Shown here one piece after another: positions 8,862-18,416 of a DNA stretch of 64,000 bases. Source of the stretch: DATBVX01 sp963810775. GTDB lineage: Bacteria > Pseudomonadota > Gammaproteobacteria > Steroidobacterales > Steroidobacteraceae. The stretch's first letter is position 1. Each line of letters opens with the position of its first letter. The notes under the pieces were generated by a model that saw only the letters and a list, made by a program, of their open reading frames with translations, was not told the DNA's origin and did not search any database. The DNA lies in the NCBI GenBank assembly GCA_963810775.1, contig CAWEOT010000001.1, positions 1 to 64,000 of the forward strand. The letters are read 5' to 3'. Made by a program: the position numbers and the translations under genes.

Positions 8862-9869
8862 ATGAAATTCGTCGATGAAGCCAACCTGAAAGTGCAGGCC
8901 GGAAACGGCGGGCGCGGATGCGTGAGTTTTCGCCGCGAGAAGTTCGTGCCGTTCGGCGGGCCTGACGGCGGTGATGGCGGCGACGGCGGCAGTGTGTATC
9001 TGCGCGCACAAGAAGGCATCAACACGCTCGCGGACTTTCGTATCCTCAGGACATACCGTGCAGCACACGGAGACGCAGGCAGCAGCCGCGACTGCACCGG
9101 CCGTGGTGGTGCAGACCTCACCATTCCCGTGCCGGTCGGCACAGTCGTACAGGATGTCGAGACGCAGGAAGTGATTGGCGATCTGACCAGCGCCGGACAG
9201 GCGGTCCTCGTGGCCAAGGGGGGCCGCGGGGGCTGGGGAAATACGCGCTTCAAGAGCAGCACGAATCGCTCGCCACGCCAGCATGGCTCGGGGATTCCAG
9301 GTGAGAAGCGCACCCTGGCGCTGGAGCTGAAACTCATCGCGGATGTGGGGCTTCTCGGCTTGCCGAACGCCGGCAAATCGACACTTATTCGAGCTGTCTC
9401 CGCCGCCAAGCCCAAGGTCGCCGACTATCCGTTCACCACGCTGCATCCGAATCTCGGTGTGGTCTCGGTGGGCGAACATCGCAGCTTTGTCATGGCGGAT
9501 ATTCCAGGCCTGATCGAGGGAGCGGCCGAAGGAGCGGGTCTCGGCATTCGATTCCTCAAGCACCTGCAGCGTACGCGGCTGCTGCTGCATCTCCTCGATA
9601 TCGCACCCCCCGACCCCGCGGCGGACCCGGTGAAAGATGCGCGGGCCATCGTTGGAGAGTTGAAGAAGTTCAGTCCTGAGCTGGCGAAGAAAGACCGCTG
9701 GCTGGTGCTCAACAAGATCGATCTGCTTGAAGGTGAAGCGCTCGAGGAACGCTGCCGGGAAATCATCCGCAGGCTCCGCTGGAAGGGGCCGGTGCACAGG
9801 ATTTCCGGTGTCACGGGGCAGGGCACCCGCGAGCTTTGCCAGGCCGCGATGAGCCATCTCGAAAAATAG
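8862..9869 (+). CDS. obgE: Obg-family GTPase (ribosome assembly)
   Basis: 335 residues: glycine-rich Obg fold at 1-160 (GGPDGGDGGDGG, GRGG repeats), then a GTPase domain with P-loop GLPNAGKST (166-174), G3 DIPGL (213-217) and G4 NKID (284-287). The acidic C-terminal extension of E. coli ObgE (390 residues) is absent, as in many shorter family members. It acts on the 50S subunit during late assembly and stress. It follows rplU-rpmA in the conserved order. Confidence 0.97.
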   Translation: MKFVDEANLKVQAGNGGRGCVSFRREKFVPFGGPDGGDGGDGGSVYLRAQEGINTLADFRILRTYRAAHGDAGSSRDCTGRGGADLTIPVPVGTVVQDVETQEVIGDLTSAGQAVLVAKGGRGGWGNTRFKSSTNRSPRQHGSGIPGEKRTLALELKLIADVGLLGLPNAGKSTLIRAVSAAKPKVADYPFTTLHPNLGVVSVGEHRSFVMADIPGLIEGAAEGAGLGIRFLKHLQRTRLLLHLLDIAPPDPAADPVKDARAIVGELKKFSPELAKKDRWLVLNKIDLLEGEALEERCREIIRRLRWKGPVHRISGVTGQGTRELCQAAMSHLEK

Positions 9870-9882
9870 GAAACTGTGGACC

Positions 9883-9906
9883 GGTTCACACCCCCGGTTG
9901 TGAACC
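9883..9906 (+). terminator. hairpin after obgE
   Basis: GGTTCACA (9883-9890) and TGTGAACC (9899-9906) form an 8-bp stem with a 7-nt loop, 13 nt after the obgE stop. There is no T-run after it, so it may be a 3'-stabilising or rho-assisted element rather than an intrinsic terminator. Confidence 0.45.
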
Positions 9907-10009
9907 ATTCAGCAGAAGCGGAACGCTGTCCTACAAGGCCGGTTCGTCGGCGCTAGCATGGGTCGCGGTATCGCCTGCGGCGCGCAACATTGCACGCAAA
10001 GGGATTGCC

Positions 10010-10354
10010 ATGCAGATTCGGACACCTCCCGCTGCCAGCCAGCGCGCCAAGCAAGCAAGCTCCAACGAGCGTCCACAAGGTCGTAAAGAGGCCTGGCACG
10101 CCGTATCGATCACCACACCGACCTCGACCTGCGAAGCCGCGAGCGCGTTGCGTAACCATCGCTTCTTGTCCAAGGACGCGCCACGTCTGCCGCTCGTTGG
10201 CTGCTCCTCGCCGGAAACCTGTCGCTGCATTTACCGCCACCATGCCGATCGGCGCGGCAAGCCACGGCGCTCCACCGATCGGGGCGAACCGCCCAAGTCC
10301 AACAGTGATGCTGAGCGTCGCGGCAAGCGCGGACGCCGGAGCGACGACGAGTGA
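10010..10354 (+). CDS. small conserved hypothetical protein with Cys/His-rich core
   Basis: 114 residues from the ATG at 10010, preceded by AAGGGA. The central part WHAVSI, FLSKDAPRLPLVGC, CRCIYRHHADRRGKPRR and STDRG looks like a conserved proteobacterial small-protein family of unknown role that I recall only as hypothetical. Cys residues in CSSPETCRC next to the HH pair could bind a metal. A basic tail (RRGKRGRRSDDE) follows. It ends 4 nt before the next gene, so the two are probably co-transcribed. Confidence 0.6.
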   Translation: MQIRTPPAASQRAKQASSNERPQGRKEAWHAVSITTPTSTCEAASALRNHRFLSKDAPRLPLVGCSSPETCRCIYRHHADRRGKPRRSTDRGEPPKSNSDAERRGKRGRRSDDE

Positions 10355-10358
10355 GTTG

Positions 10359-11030
10359 ATGAGCGCCGAGCATGTCTACATTGAATCGGATGTCAGCGAG
10401 ATTCCCGATCCTCGCAAGGTTCGCAATGTCCAGGCGAGCTTGAGGTTGTTGAGCCGCTGGCGTGGCTGTATTACGACCCTCGATATCTTCGAGAAACGGT
10501 TTCTCGCGGTGTGCAGCAAGCGCCCGAGAGCAACACTCAGGCACTACGCCATCGATCTTCGCTTCGTGGACCCGACACCAGAGCGCCGGCGGCACGTCCC
10601 ATGGAGGTGCCTGCAGACCGCAGCGGGGCTGATGTTGCTTTCCGTCGGCCTGTGGTGGTGGATGAAACGCTCATCCCTGCCATTCAGCGAGAACCCATGG
10701 TTGCCCGCCTTGGCGCTCATCGTGTCGGCGACGGTGTGCACAGCCTTGCTGTCTACTTACCGCATGACTGAGACCCTGACGTTCTTCAGCGTTCACGGCC
10801 GCGTGCGGCTGTTCGACGTCGTGGGCGGCTTGGGTGTCTTTCACGCGGCGCGTGCTTTCGAGGCCGAGTTGCACTCCCACGTTCAACGCGCGAGCGCAAT
10901 CCGCGGCGCGACTCGTGCACAGCAACTGCGCGACGAGATGCGCGAACACTATCGACTGCAGCAGCATGGCGTCCTGTCCATGCCCGAGTACGAACAGAGC
11001 AAGGCCCGCATCCTGCAGCAGCACGCCTGA
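10359..11030 (+). CDS. two-helix membrane protein with SHOCT-like tail
   Basis: 223 residues from ATG 10359, four bases after the preceding stop. A soluble N-terminal ~95 residues leads to two membrane helices (AAGLMLLSVGLWWW and LPALALIVSATVCTALL), then a C-terminal soluble part. The end, REHYRLQQHGVLSMPEYEQSK, matches the pattern of short C-terminal oligomerisation (SHOCT) domains: hydrophobic, G-(V/I)-(L/I), EYE, K. Function unknown; a membrane-anchored assembly is likely. Confidence 0.6.
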   Translation: MSAEHVYIESDVSEIPDPRKVRNVQASLRLLSRWRGCITTLDIFEKRFLAVCSKRPRATLRHYAIDLRFVDPTPERRRHVPWRCLQTAAGLMLLSVGLWWWMKRSSLPFSENPWLPALALIVSATVCTALLSTYRMTETLTFFSVHGRVRLFDVVGGLGVFHAARAFEAELHSHVQRASAIRGATRAQQLRDEMREHYRLQQHGVLSMPEYEQSKARILQQHA

Positions 11031-11081
11031 AACTCTAATAACATTCCGCCCTGCCGGTTCACAGCGCGAGGCGGAACGAAA

Positions 11082-12363
11082 GTGACAAGCAAGTGGTCGT
11101 GGATGATTCTGGCGCTCGCCGGGTTGCCTGCCTGTGCGCTGGGCGGCGATGCCGTCGCATTGCGCGGCGCGAAGGTCTACACGACGCCGGACGCCGATCC
11201 GGTCATAAACGGCGTGGTCGTGATTCGTGACGGCAGGATCGCGGCAGTCGGCCCGAAAGACGACCGTCCCCCTACCTGCGGGCGCCAAGGGTTCGAGCTG
11301 TGACGGTGGAGTGATTGCCGCTGGCTTTCAGAACAGCCATGTTCACTTCACCGAATCCAAGTGGGACAAGGCAGCCGATCAGGACGCGAAACAGCTGTCT
11401 GCGAATCTCACCGCCATGCTGAATCGCTACGGTTTCACCACCGTCGTCGATACTGCATCGGACATCGTGAACACAGTCGCGCTGCGTACGCGCATCGAGC
11501 GCGGCGAGTTGCGCGGCCCCAGGATCCTCACCGCGGGGTGGGCGCTGTATCCGCCGAACGGCATCCCGTTCTATCTCGGCTCGCTGCCGCCGGACCTGTT
11601 GAAGCAACTGCGGCAGCCGGCGACGCCGGATGCGGCCATCGCGAATGTCCGCGAAAATATCAAGCAGGGCGCCGATGTCACGAAGCTCTTTGTCGCCACG
11701 CCGCAGGCTGACAATTCGATCAGGTACATGCCGAAGGAAGTCGCTGCTGCTGCAGTCGCGGAGACCCATCGGCGCAGCCGGCTGGTGTTCGCACATCCGA
11801 CCAATGTCGAAGGCATTCGCGCGGCCATGGCGGCGGGGGTCGATGTGCTCGCGCACACGACACTCGGCAATCAGAAGCTGCTGTGGGAACCCGACCTGGT
11901 GCAGGAAATGATCACCCACGACGTAGCGGTCGTGCCGACCCTGAAGCTGTGGCAATACGAAATGACCAAGGCACACGCGCCAGAGCGGATCATCGCGCTC
12001 GCTGTAGGAGACACACTGCAGCAACTGCAGGCCTTCAGCGAAGCGGGGGGCCAGGTACTGTTCGGTACCGACGTCGGTTACATGACCGACTACGATCCGA
12101 CCGATGAATACGTGCTGATGCTGAAGGCGGGTCTTACGTCGATGCAGATACTCGCCTCACTGACCACGGCACCGGCAGCACGCTTCAAGGAAGACGGCCG
12201 GCGGGGCCGAGTCGCCACTGGAATGGACGCCGACCTCGTCGTTCTCGATGCCGATCCGGTCCCGGATGTGCGCAATTTCGCCAAGGTGCGCTGCGTGTTT
12301 CGCCACGGCGTGCCGATTTATTCGGCACCAGCGGCAAACGCCGCAGGCTCAGCGGCTCGCTGA
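11082..12363 (+). CDS. secreted amidohydrolase, frameshifted
   Basis: GTG start at 11082 gives a signal peptide (MILALAGLPACALGG) and the beta-strand lead VVVIRDGRIAAVGPKDD. One extra base near 11262 shifts to the next frame, which runs PLPAGAKG, GFQNSHVHF (metal HxH), KLFVATP, FAHP and LAHTTLG (metal His) and LFGTDVGYM (catalytic Asp), ending RGRVATGMDADLVVLDADP. These are the ordered signatures of an imidazolonepropionase-like periplasmic amidohydrolase. Substrate not predictable. Its stop overlaps the convergent racemase gene by 15 nt. Confidence 0.8.
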
Positions 12364-13050
12364 GTCGAGTGCGCGCCGTAGCGCGGCACGTGCCAGAAGA
12401 CGCGTCGAATCGAGTGTCGGTAATGAAGCTTCCTCCGGCAGGATGATGAGCGGAAGCTCCGTGCAACCCAGCACCACGCCATCGCAGCCCGCATCGCGCA
12501 GCCGCGTCACCGCTTCCAGGCATTGAACCCGCGAAGCTTCGAGCACCTTCCCGTTTACCAATTCTTCGAAGATGATCCGGTTGATGGTTTTTCTTCCCTC
12601 TGCGTCGGGCACAGTCATCTGGATGTCACGCGAGCCGAGTGATTCGCGATACACCGGCCCTTCCATCAGGTAGCGTGTGCCGAGCACGCCAAGATGATGC
12701 AGGCCTCGGAGGCGAGCTTCCTCGGCGACCACCTCTGCAATATGCAGCCACGGAATCGGGGAAGCACCGGTGACGTAGGGAAGCGCCTGGTGGAAGGTAT
12801 TGTCGGGACAGATGGCGAACTCGGCGCCCGCATCGTGCAGCCGCCGGACCGAGTCGAGCATCAACGCGCCGACGCCGCGCCAATCGTCGCGATCGACGAA
12901 ATCCATGTATTCACCGAGCGAAATGCTGCCGTCGAGTGTGACGCGGGGATGGCGATACTTACCGAGTATCGCTGGCGCTTCGAGACAAATGGTCCGGTAG
13001 CACAGGGCCGCGCCTTCGGCGCTGCCAGCGACGATGCCGATGTGTTCCAT
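12349..13050 (-). CDS. aspartate/glutamate racemase family protein
   Basis: 233 residues. The two catalytic Cys motifs of the family are present: ICPDNTFHQ in the N-terminal half and VVLGCTELPLI in the C-terminal half, arranged as two pseudo-symmetric lobes. GVLGTRYLM is typical of the YgeA-like branch. The likely reaction is cofactor-free racemisation of an acidic amino acid; specificity cannot be told. The GNAT gene lies 6 nt upstream in the same direction, suggesting an operon. Confidence 0.85.
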   Translation of the reverse strand: MEHIGIVAGSAEGAALCYRTICLEAPAILGKYRHPRVTLDGSISLGEYMDFVDRDDWRGVGALMLDSVRRLHDAGAEFAICPDNTFHQALPYVTGASPIPWLHIAEVVAEEARLRGLHHLGVLGTRYLMEGPVYRESLGSRDIQMTVPDAEGRKTINRIIFEELVNGKVLEASRVQCLEAVTRLRDAGCDGVVLGCTELPLIILPEEASLPTLDSTRLLARAALRRALDSASR

Positions 13051-13056
13051 GATTGC

Positions 13057-13531
13057 CTACAAGGTCTTGCGCATGATCACGAAGTGCGAAGGTTGCTGCA
13101 GTCGTTGATCCTCGAACGGTCGCTGACCGACGACGTGATAGCCGAGGCCGCCGTAGAACCCGAACAGTTCCTGCCGGTGATTCACGACGTCGATTTCCAC
13201 CTCGCCACAGGCCCGGGTCTTGAAGTACGCCTCCGCCGAGGTGATGAGCTTGCGCCCAAGGCCGTGGTGCTGGCGGTCTGTCGACACGGCGAGCAGGCCG
13301 AAATAACCGACTTCACCGCGGACTTCGACATACACGCAACCATCCAGGGCACCGATCGGAATTTGGCTGTAGCAGGAAGGCACCCTTCTCGAGCTTGCTG
13401 CGCACTTCTTCCGTGTCGATGCGCGACCCCTCGTAGAGAAACCCTTCCGCCGGCAGGTAGGCTTCATTGATCAACGCGACGATTTTCGCGATGTCCTTCG
13501 CGGTGGCTTCGCGCAGAGCCTTTTTACCCAT
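13057..13531 (-). CDS. GNAT N-acetyltransferase, frameshifted
   Basis: The ATG at 13531 starts MGKKALREATAKDIAKIVAL, the usual GNAT beginning. One extra base near 13373 is needed to continue into GCVYVEVRGEVGYFGLLAVS, the acetyl-CoA pyrophosphate loop HHGLGRKLI and LFGFYGGLGYHVVG. With the break joined, the product is ~157 residues, a normal size. It probably acetylates a small molecule; the racemase neighbour hints at an amino-acid-like substrate. Confidence 0.75.
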
Positions 13532-13572
13532 CCACTCATCCTCCGGACGGGATGCCTGGTTCGCTGGCGGCG

Positions 13573-14835
13573 TCAGCGCGCCATCCCGTTGCGTACCCGC
13601 TCCAGGTAACGATCGCGCAGCTCGGTCTGGCGCGAGCGATCGGGCTGAAGCTTGCCTGCGATGAAGACGCGATCGGGAAGACTGGTGACATCGAGCGGAT
13701 CACCGCTCCACAGCACCAGATCCGCGAGCCGTCCACGCTCGATGGTACCGAATCGGTCCGCCACTCCGAAAATTTCCGCGGGCACGCTGGTCAGACCGGC
13801 CAGGCCGACCTCCCACGGCAAACCGTGTGCCACCGCGACACCCGCGGTCTGGCGCAGCTTGCGGATGTTGTGCGGCTGCGCATCGGCGAGCGTAAACGCG
13901 ACGCGCACCCCCGCGCGATTCAAGCGTGCGGCGTTCTCGAGCGTTGCGCCCACCGCATCGAAGCTGCCCGGCAAATCCTCGAGCGCGTCGATGATGACCG
14001 GTACCTTGGCCGCCGCGAGCTGACCCGCTACCCGCCAGGCTTCGGCGCCGCCGCTGATGGCAATCCGCAGTTTTTCTTTTTGCGCGAACGACAACAGGTG
14101 CAGGATGTCGGAGGCGCGATCGACGTCGAACACGAAGATGCCGGCACCGCCGATAAACTCGCTCAAAGCCTGCCGGCCTGCGGGTGTCAGCAGACGCTGA
14201 TCATCCGGCAGGAGAAGCTTGGGGGAGCGCACTTCGGTGATTGCCTGCTTAAGAAGCATGAATTGCGCTGCGCGGCTGCCGCCGGCAAGACCGTTCGTGT
14301 CGCCGCCGAAATCCAGAAACAGCGCGCGCGAATAGGTCGACGGTCCGCCGTCGAGTGCGACGATGCTGCCCTGGCCCGCGATGATCGTGCCGCGCTCGCG
14401 ACTGTCGGCGCCTTCCTCGGTCGACGGCGACAGTGCTGCAAACGTGATGCCGCCGCCGCGGCCCACCGCAATCGCCGTGGAGGCGGGATCGAACGCGAGC
14501 GACACATCGAATTCAGGACGCATGGCACCAAGCTTGAGCTCGTAGTCATCCGCGGTCGGTTCCAGGCCGATCTCCTCGAGTCCGAGATGCGTGAGTCCGC
14601 CGAACAGTCCGGGCGTTACCGGGTGACCTTGCGCTTCGATGACTTGCGCCTGCGCTGGCGCCTGCAGGCCGCGGCCGATTGCCGAGATATGGCCATCACT
14701 GATCAGGATGTCAGCACCTTCGAGTGTGCCAGCGGTTGCCATGGTGTGCACCGTGGCATTACGGATCAGCACGGTGTCGGCGCAAGCCGGGCTCAGCACG
14801 CCGATCGCGAGTAACGACGCAACGATGTGGTTCAT
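13573..14835 (-). CDS. amidohydrolase-like protein lacking the metal HxH motif
   Basis: 420 residues with a signal peptide (MNHIVASLLAIGVLSPACA). It has the amidohydrolase composite fold, with LIRNATVHTM and GHISAIGRGL at the start and GTIERGRLADLVLWSGDPLD at the end. Where active members read GLIDVHSHLG it reads GLFGGLTHLGL, so the first metal His is lost, and a clear catalytic Asp motif is not seen. It is coupled by an ATGA overlap to the next gene, which keeps HSH. It may be a non-catalytic partner. Confidence 0.8.
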   Translation of the reverse strand: MNHIVASLLAIGVLSPACADTVLIRNATVHTMATAGTLEGADILISDGHISAIGRGLQAPAQAQVIEAQGHPVTPGLFGGLTHLGLEEIGLEPTADDYELKLGAMRPEFDVSLAFDPASTAIAVGRGGGITFAALSPSTEEGADSRERGTIIAGQGSIVALDGGPSTYSRALFLDFGGDTNGLAGGSRAAQFMLLKQAITEVRSPKLLLPDDQRLLTPAGRQALSEFIGGAGIFVFDVDRASDILHLLSFAQKEKLRIAISGGAEAWRVAGQLAAAKVPVIIDALEDLPGSFDAVGATLENAARLNRAGVRVAFTLADAQPHNIRKLRQTAGVAVAHGLPWEVGLAGLTSVPAEIFGVADRFGTIERGRLADLVLWSGDPLDVTSLPDRVFIAGKLQPDRSRQTELRDRYLERVRNGMAR

Positions 14836-16248
14836 GGCGCGACGCCCGCAGCGGAGGGTTGCCCCAACAGGAAATCGGATACGGGCGGCCCCGGATGCTG
14901 GCGGTCGTATTGCACCACGCCATCAATAAATACGAGGTCGGTGAGCGCGTAGACGCTGAACGGATCGTGGTTCCATACCACGATGTCCGCCATCTTCCCG
15001 GGCTCGAGGGTCCCGGTCTTGTCGAGGATGCCGAGCGCCTTGGCGGGATTGGCTGTGAGCCAGGTGATCGCGTGCTCGGGCGCGATCGCGAGACCTGCGC
15101 GCTTGCCGGCCGTCATTGCCTTGCCCGCTTCCTGGTTGAGACGTTGAATTCCCTCCTCGGAGTCGGAGTGCACGATGGCACAACCGCCAGGTGCCGCATC
15201 GACGAGGGCGATGTTTTCCGGGATGCCGTCGTAGGACTCCATCTTGAAGCCCCACCAATCGGCCCACATCGCACCGCAGACGTGATTTTCAGCGAGCAGG
15301 TTGGAGATCTTGTAGGCCTCGCTCGCGTGGTGGAAAGCGGCGACGTGATATCCAAACTCTTTCGACATGTCGATGACGGTCGCCATTTCATCAGCGCGAT
15401 AACAATGCTGGTGAACCAGGATGTCGCCGCGCAGGACTCCGGCGAGCGTGTCGAGACGCAGATCGCGCTTGACCGGCTTAGGGTCCTTCTCGCCCGCAGC
15501 GACCTTGCGCTCGTATTCCGCCTGGTCGCGCATGTATTCCTGCGCCTCGACCCATTGCGCACGATAGCCGGCGACATTGCCCATGCGGGTGGCAGGAAAT
15601 TTCTTGTCGCTGCCGTAGACGCGTTTCGGATTCTCGCCGCACGCCATCTTGAGTCCCTGCGGCGCGCCCGGGAACTTCATTCCCTGGTAGGTCACCGCCG
15701 GCACGTTCTTCAGCACCACCGAGCGCCCGCCGATGAGATTCGCGGAACCCGGCAGTATCTGCATGGCGGTGATGCCGCCGATGCGTGCAGTGGTGAAGCC
15801 CGGGTCCTCCGGCCAGATCGAATGCTCGGCCCAGACATTCGCCGTGACCGGACCAGTCGCCTCGTTGCCATCGCTGTTGCCGCTCACTTGCGGGCTCGGA
15901 TACACGCCCAGGTGTGAATGCACATCGATGAGCCCCGGCGTCACCCAGCGATCCTTACCGTCGACGATCAGCGCATCGGCCGGCGCGTCGAGGCCGCGGC
16001 CGATCGCCTTGATGTGTCCATCGACGACGAGGACATCCGCACTCTCCAGGCGCTCACCGGTACCCGTGAGTACGGTGGCGCCGCGGATCAATGTCGGTGG
16101 CGCTTTTCCCGGCTGGTACGTGGAGGGGTAGGGGTTCGACGCGACGTGGGAAGGGCACTGCTTGAGCGGAAGTCGGTTTTGCCGCTGGAGTCGAGGCGCA
16201 TCCCGCCACCAACGTCAAGCTCAGGAACGCACACTCCAATCTACGCAT
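14832..16248 (-). CDS. lipoprotein amidohydrolase, frameshift near N-terminus
   Basis: The main frame (from 16091) has LIRGATVLTGTGERL, GLIDVHSHLGVY (HxH), a metal-site region ILVHQHCYRADEM, HHAS, IVHSDS and PGKMADIVVWNHDPF. Upstream, another frame from ATG 16248 encodes MRRLECAFLSLTLVAGCAS, a lipobox signal, and joins through one extra base near 16146 to NPYPSTYQP, a common lead of this family. The whole protein is ~471 residues and membrane-anchored. It forms a two-gene operon with the HxH-less homologue. Substrate unknown; peptides or cyclic amides are typical. Confidence 0.82.
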
Positions 16249-16368
16249 CGGCCGTCTCCGGAATCTGCCTATCGATGGGTAAGCCGAACCCGACCCACAC
16301 GTCTCATCTGGCGGGCTTGAGTTTCAACGCTAAAACGTTTGCGGCGAGATCGCCTGGCAGCACGCCGA

Positions 16369-16632
16369 TCAGGACATCGCGCGGATGCGCTGGGCCAGCC
16401 GACTCTTGTGACGAGCCGCCTTGTTGCGGTGGATCTGGCTCTTGTTGACCATCGAATCGATCACCGGAACCGCTGCGTTGTATTGCTCGAGCGCCTCGTT
16501 CTTGGTGCCCGACCCGATCGTCTGCGTGACGTCGCGGATGACGGTGCGCAACTTGGAACGGGCGGCGACGTTGTTGTCGCGGCGCTTGAGCGCCTGGCGG
16601 GCGGCTTTCTCGGCTGACTTGGTATTGGCCAA
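16369..16632 (-). CDS. rpsT: 30S ribosomal protein S20
   Basis: 87 residues, the E. coli length: ANTKSAEKAARQALKRRDNN, then NAAVPVIDSMVNKSQIHRNKAARHKSRL. The start is TTG at 16632, preceded by CGGAG; E. coli rpsT also starts with UUG, which is linked to its autoregulation, so the weak start codon looks conserved. Divergent from murJ, as usual. Confidence 0.96.
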   Translation of the reverse strand: MANTKSAEKAARQALKRRDNNVAARSKLRTVIRDVTQTIGSGTKNEALEQYNAAVPVIDSMVNKSQIHRNKAARHKSRLAQRIRAMS

Positions 16633-16791
16633 TTTGTAACTCCGGTATTCCTGCGGCCCCGGCCGCTGCGAAAGGCCGCGTAGTCTGCGCAGCGCGGCGC
16701 TGAAAGTCAATGCTCGCGCGCGCTGCGATCGTGTCGTAAGTCCGCGGAGCCAATGGGTTTTTCGGCTATAGTGCCGGCCCGTGGAGGACCG

Positions 16792-18342
16792 TTGAGCATC
16801 CTGCGAAATACAACCGTGGTGAGTGCCATGACGCTCCTGTCGCGCGTGTCCGGAATGTTGCGCGACATGGTCTATTCGCAGGTGTTCGGCGCCGGGCCGT
16901 TGATGGACGCGTTCTTCATCGCGTTCAAGATTCCGAACTTCCTGCGCCGCCTGTCGGGCGAAGGCGCTTTCTCGCAGGCCTTCGTGCCGGTCGTGTCCGA
17001 ATATCGCATTCGTCGCTCGCCGGACGAAGTGCGCGAACTGATCAACGGTGTCACCGGAACGTTCGGCGTAGCGCTGTTCGTGATCACGGCGATCGGTGTA
17101 GTCGCGGCACCCGTGATCATCTTCATGTTTGCGCCCGGATTTCGCGCCGAAGGCGGGCGCTTCGATCTCGCAGTCGACATGCTGCGCTGGACCTTTCCGT
17201 ACCTGTTCTTCATCTCGCTCGTGTCGCTTGCGAGTGGCGTGCTCAACAGCTATGGCCGATTCGGCGCGGCCGCGTTCACGCCGGTACTGCTCAACGTGAT
17301 CATGATCGTGACGGCTTTTCTCGTCGCGCCGAGCACTCCGAATCCCGGTGTGGTGCTGGCGATGGGTGTGTTCGTCTCCGGCGTCATTCAGCTCGCGTTC
17401 CTGTGGCCCTTCATGGTGCGGCTCGGCGTGGCGGGCATGCCGCGCTGGAACTGGGCGCACGAGGGCGTGCGCCGCGTGGCGCGCCTGATGTTGCCCGGGA
17501 TCTTCGGTTCCTCCGTTGCCCAGGTGAGCCTGCTGCTCGACTCGCTGGTCGCATCGTTCCTGCTCACGGGTAGCATTTCGTGGCTCTACTACGCGGACCG
17601 GCTGGTTGAGTTCCCGATGGGGATGTTCACGATTGCGCTGGCGACCGTAGTGCTGCCCGCGCTCTCCGCGCATCACGCGAGTCAATCACCGCAGCGATTT
17701 GCCGCAACGCTCGACTGGTCAGTACGACTCGTATTTCTGTTCGTGACACCGGCCGCCGTGGGCTTGCTGGTTCTCGCCGGGCCGCTCATCGCCACCATCT
17801 ATGGATACGGTCGGTTCAGCGGGCGCGACGTCGAGATGGCGACGTATGCGTTGATGGCATATTCACTCGGGTTGATCGGCTTCAGCATGGTAAAGGTGCT
17901 CGCGCCCGGGTACTTCGCCCGTCAGGACACGCGCACGCCGGTTCGCGTCGGCGTGATCTCTCTTGCCGTCAACATGGTGTGCAACGTGGGCATCGTGTTG
18001 CCGGTCGCCAAGGCCGGATTCCCCGTGCCGCATGCGCTACTCGCCCTGTCGACCGGCCTTTCGGCGTTCGTCAATTCGGCCTTGTTGTTTCGCGGCTTGA
18101 GACGTGCGGGCGTGTATCAGGCCGCCCCGGGCTGGCCGCGTCTCGCAGGGCAGGTACTTCTTGCGAACGTCGCCATGGCGCTGCTCCTGTGGTGGATCGC
18201 GGGTGACATTGGCGGCTGGCTCGACGCGCACGCAGGAGAGCGGGCGTTGCGGCTGAGCGTCTGTGTGCTCGGAGGCGCGGCAATCTATTTCGCGACCCTA
18301 TGGTTGTGCGGCTTGCGCCTGCGCGATCTCAGGCGCACGTAG
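16792..18342 (+). CDS. murJ: lipid II flippase MurJ
   Basis: TTG start at 16792 (MSILRNTTVVSAMTLLSRVSG) chosen for the GGAGG at 16783-16787; 516 residues. About 14 hydrophobic helices and the MOP-superfamily signatures SGMLRDMVYSQVFGAG, AFFIAFKIPNFLRRL and GEGAFSQAFVPV are visible. It flips lipid II across the inner membrane for peptidoglycan synthesis. The order rpsT | murJ-ribF-ileS-lspA is standard in gammaproteobacteria. Confidence 0.96.
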   Translation: MSILRNTTVVSAMTLLSRVSGMLRDMVYSQVFGAGPLMDAFFIAFKIPNFLRRLSGEGAFSQAFVPVVSEYRIRRSPDEVRELINGVTGTFGVALFVITAIGVVAAPVIIFMFAPGFRAEGGRFDLAVDMLRWTFPYLFFISLVSLASGVLNSYGRFGAAAFTPVLLNVIMIVTAFLVAPSTPNPGVVLAMGVFVSGVIQLAFLWPFMVRLGVAGMPRWNWAHEGVRRVARLMLPGIFGSSVAQVSLLLDSLVASFLLTGSISWLYYADRLVEFPMGMFTIALATVVLPALSAHHASQSPQRFAATLDWSVRLVFLFVTPAAVGLLVLAGPLIATIYGYGRFSGRDVEMATYALMAYSLGLIGFSMVKVLAPGYFARQDTRTPVRVGVISLAVNMVCNVGIVLPVAKAGFPVPHALLALSTGLSAFVNSALLFRGLRRAGVYQAAPGWPRLAGQVLLANVAMALLLWWIAGDIGGWLDAHAGERALRLSVCVLGGAAIYFATLWLCGLRLRDLRRT

Positions 18343-18364
18343 CTGCAATCCACGATCGAGCCCT

Positions 18365-18370
18365 TATAAT
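18365..18370 (+). promoter_or_regulatory. candidate -10 box upstream of ribF
   Basis: Perfect TATAAT 47 nt before the ribF ATG, in the short gap after murJ. No convincing -35 is seen 16-18 nt upstream. Confidence 0.4.
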
Positions 18371-18416
18371 CCCGGCATCTGGGCAGGCTTGCGCGAACGG
18401 CCGGGTACGGTACTTG

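Noticed and set aside
9931..10230. Minus-strand frames opposite the small Cys/His gene
   Set aside because: The plus-strand frame has a ribosome site and a recognisable conserved pattern; these are shadows.
16369..17685. 438-residue minus-strand frame continuing from rpsT into murJ
   Set aside because: Only the last 87 codons (S20) are real; the rest is antisense to MurJ.
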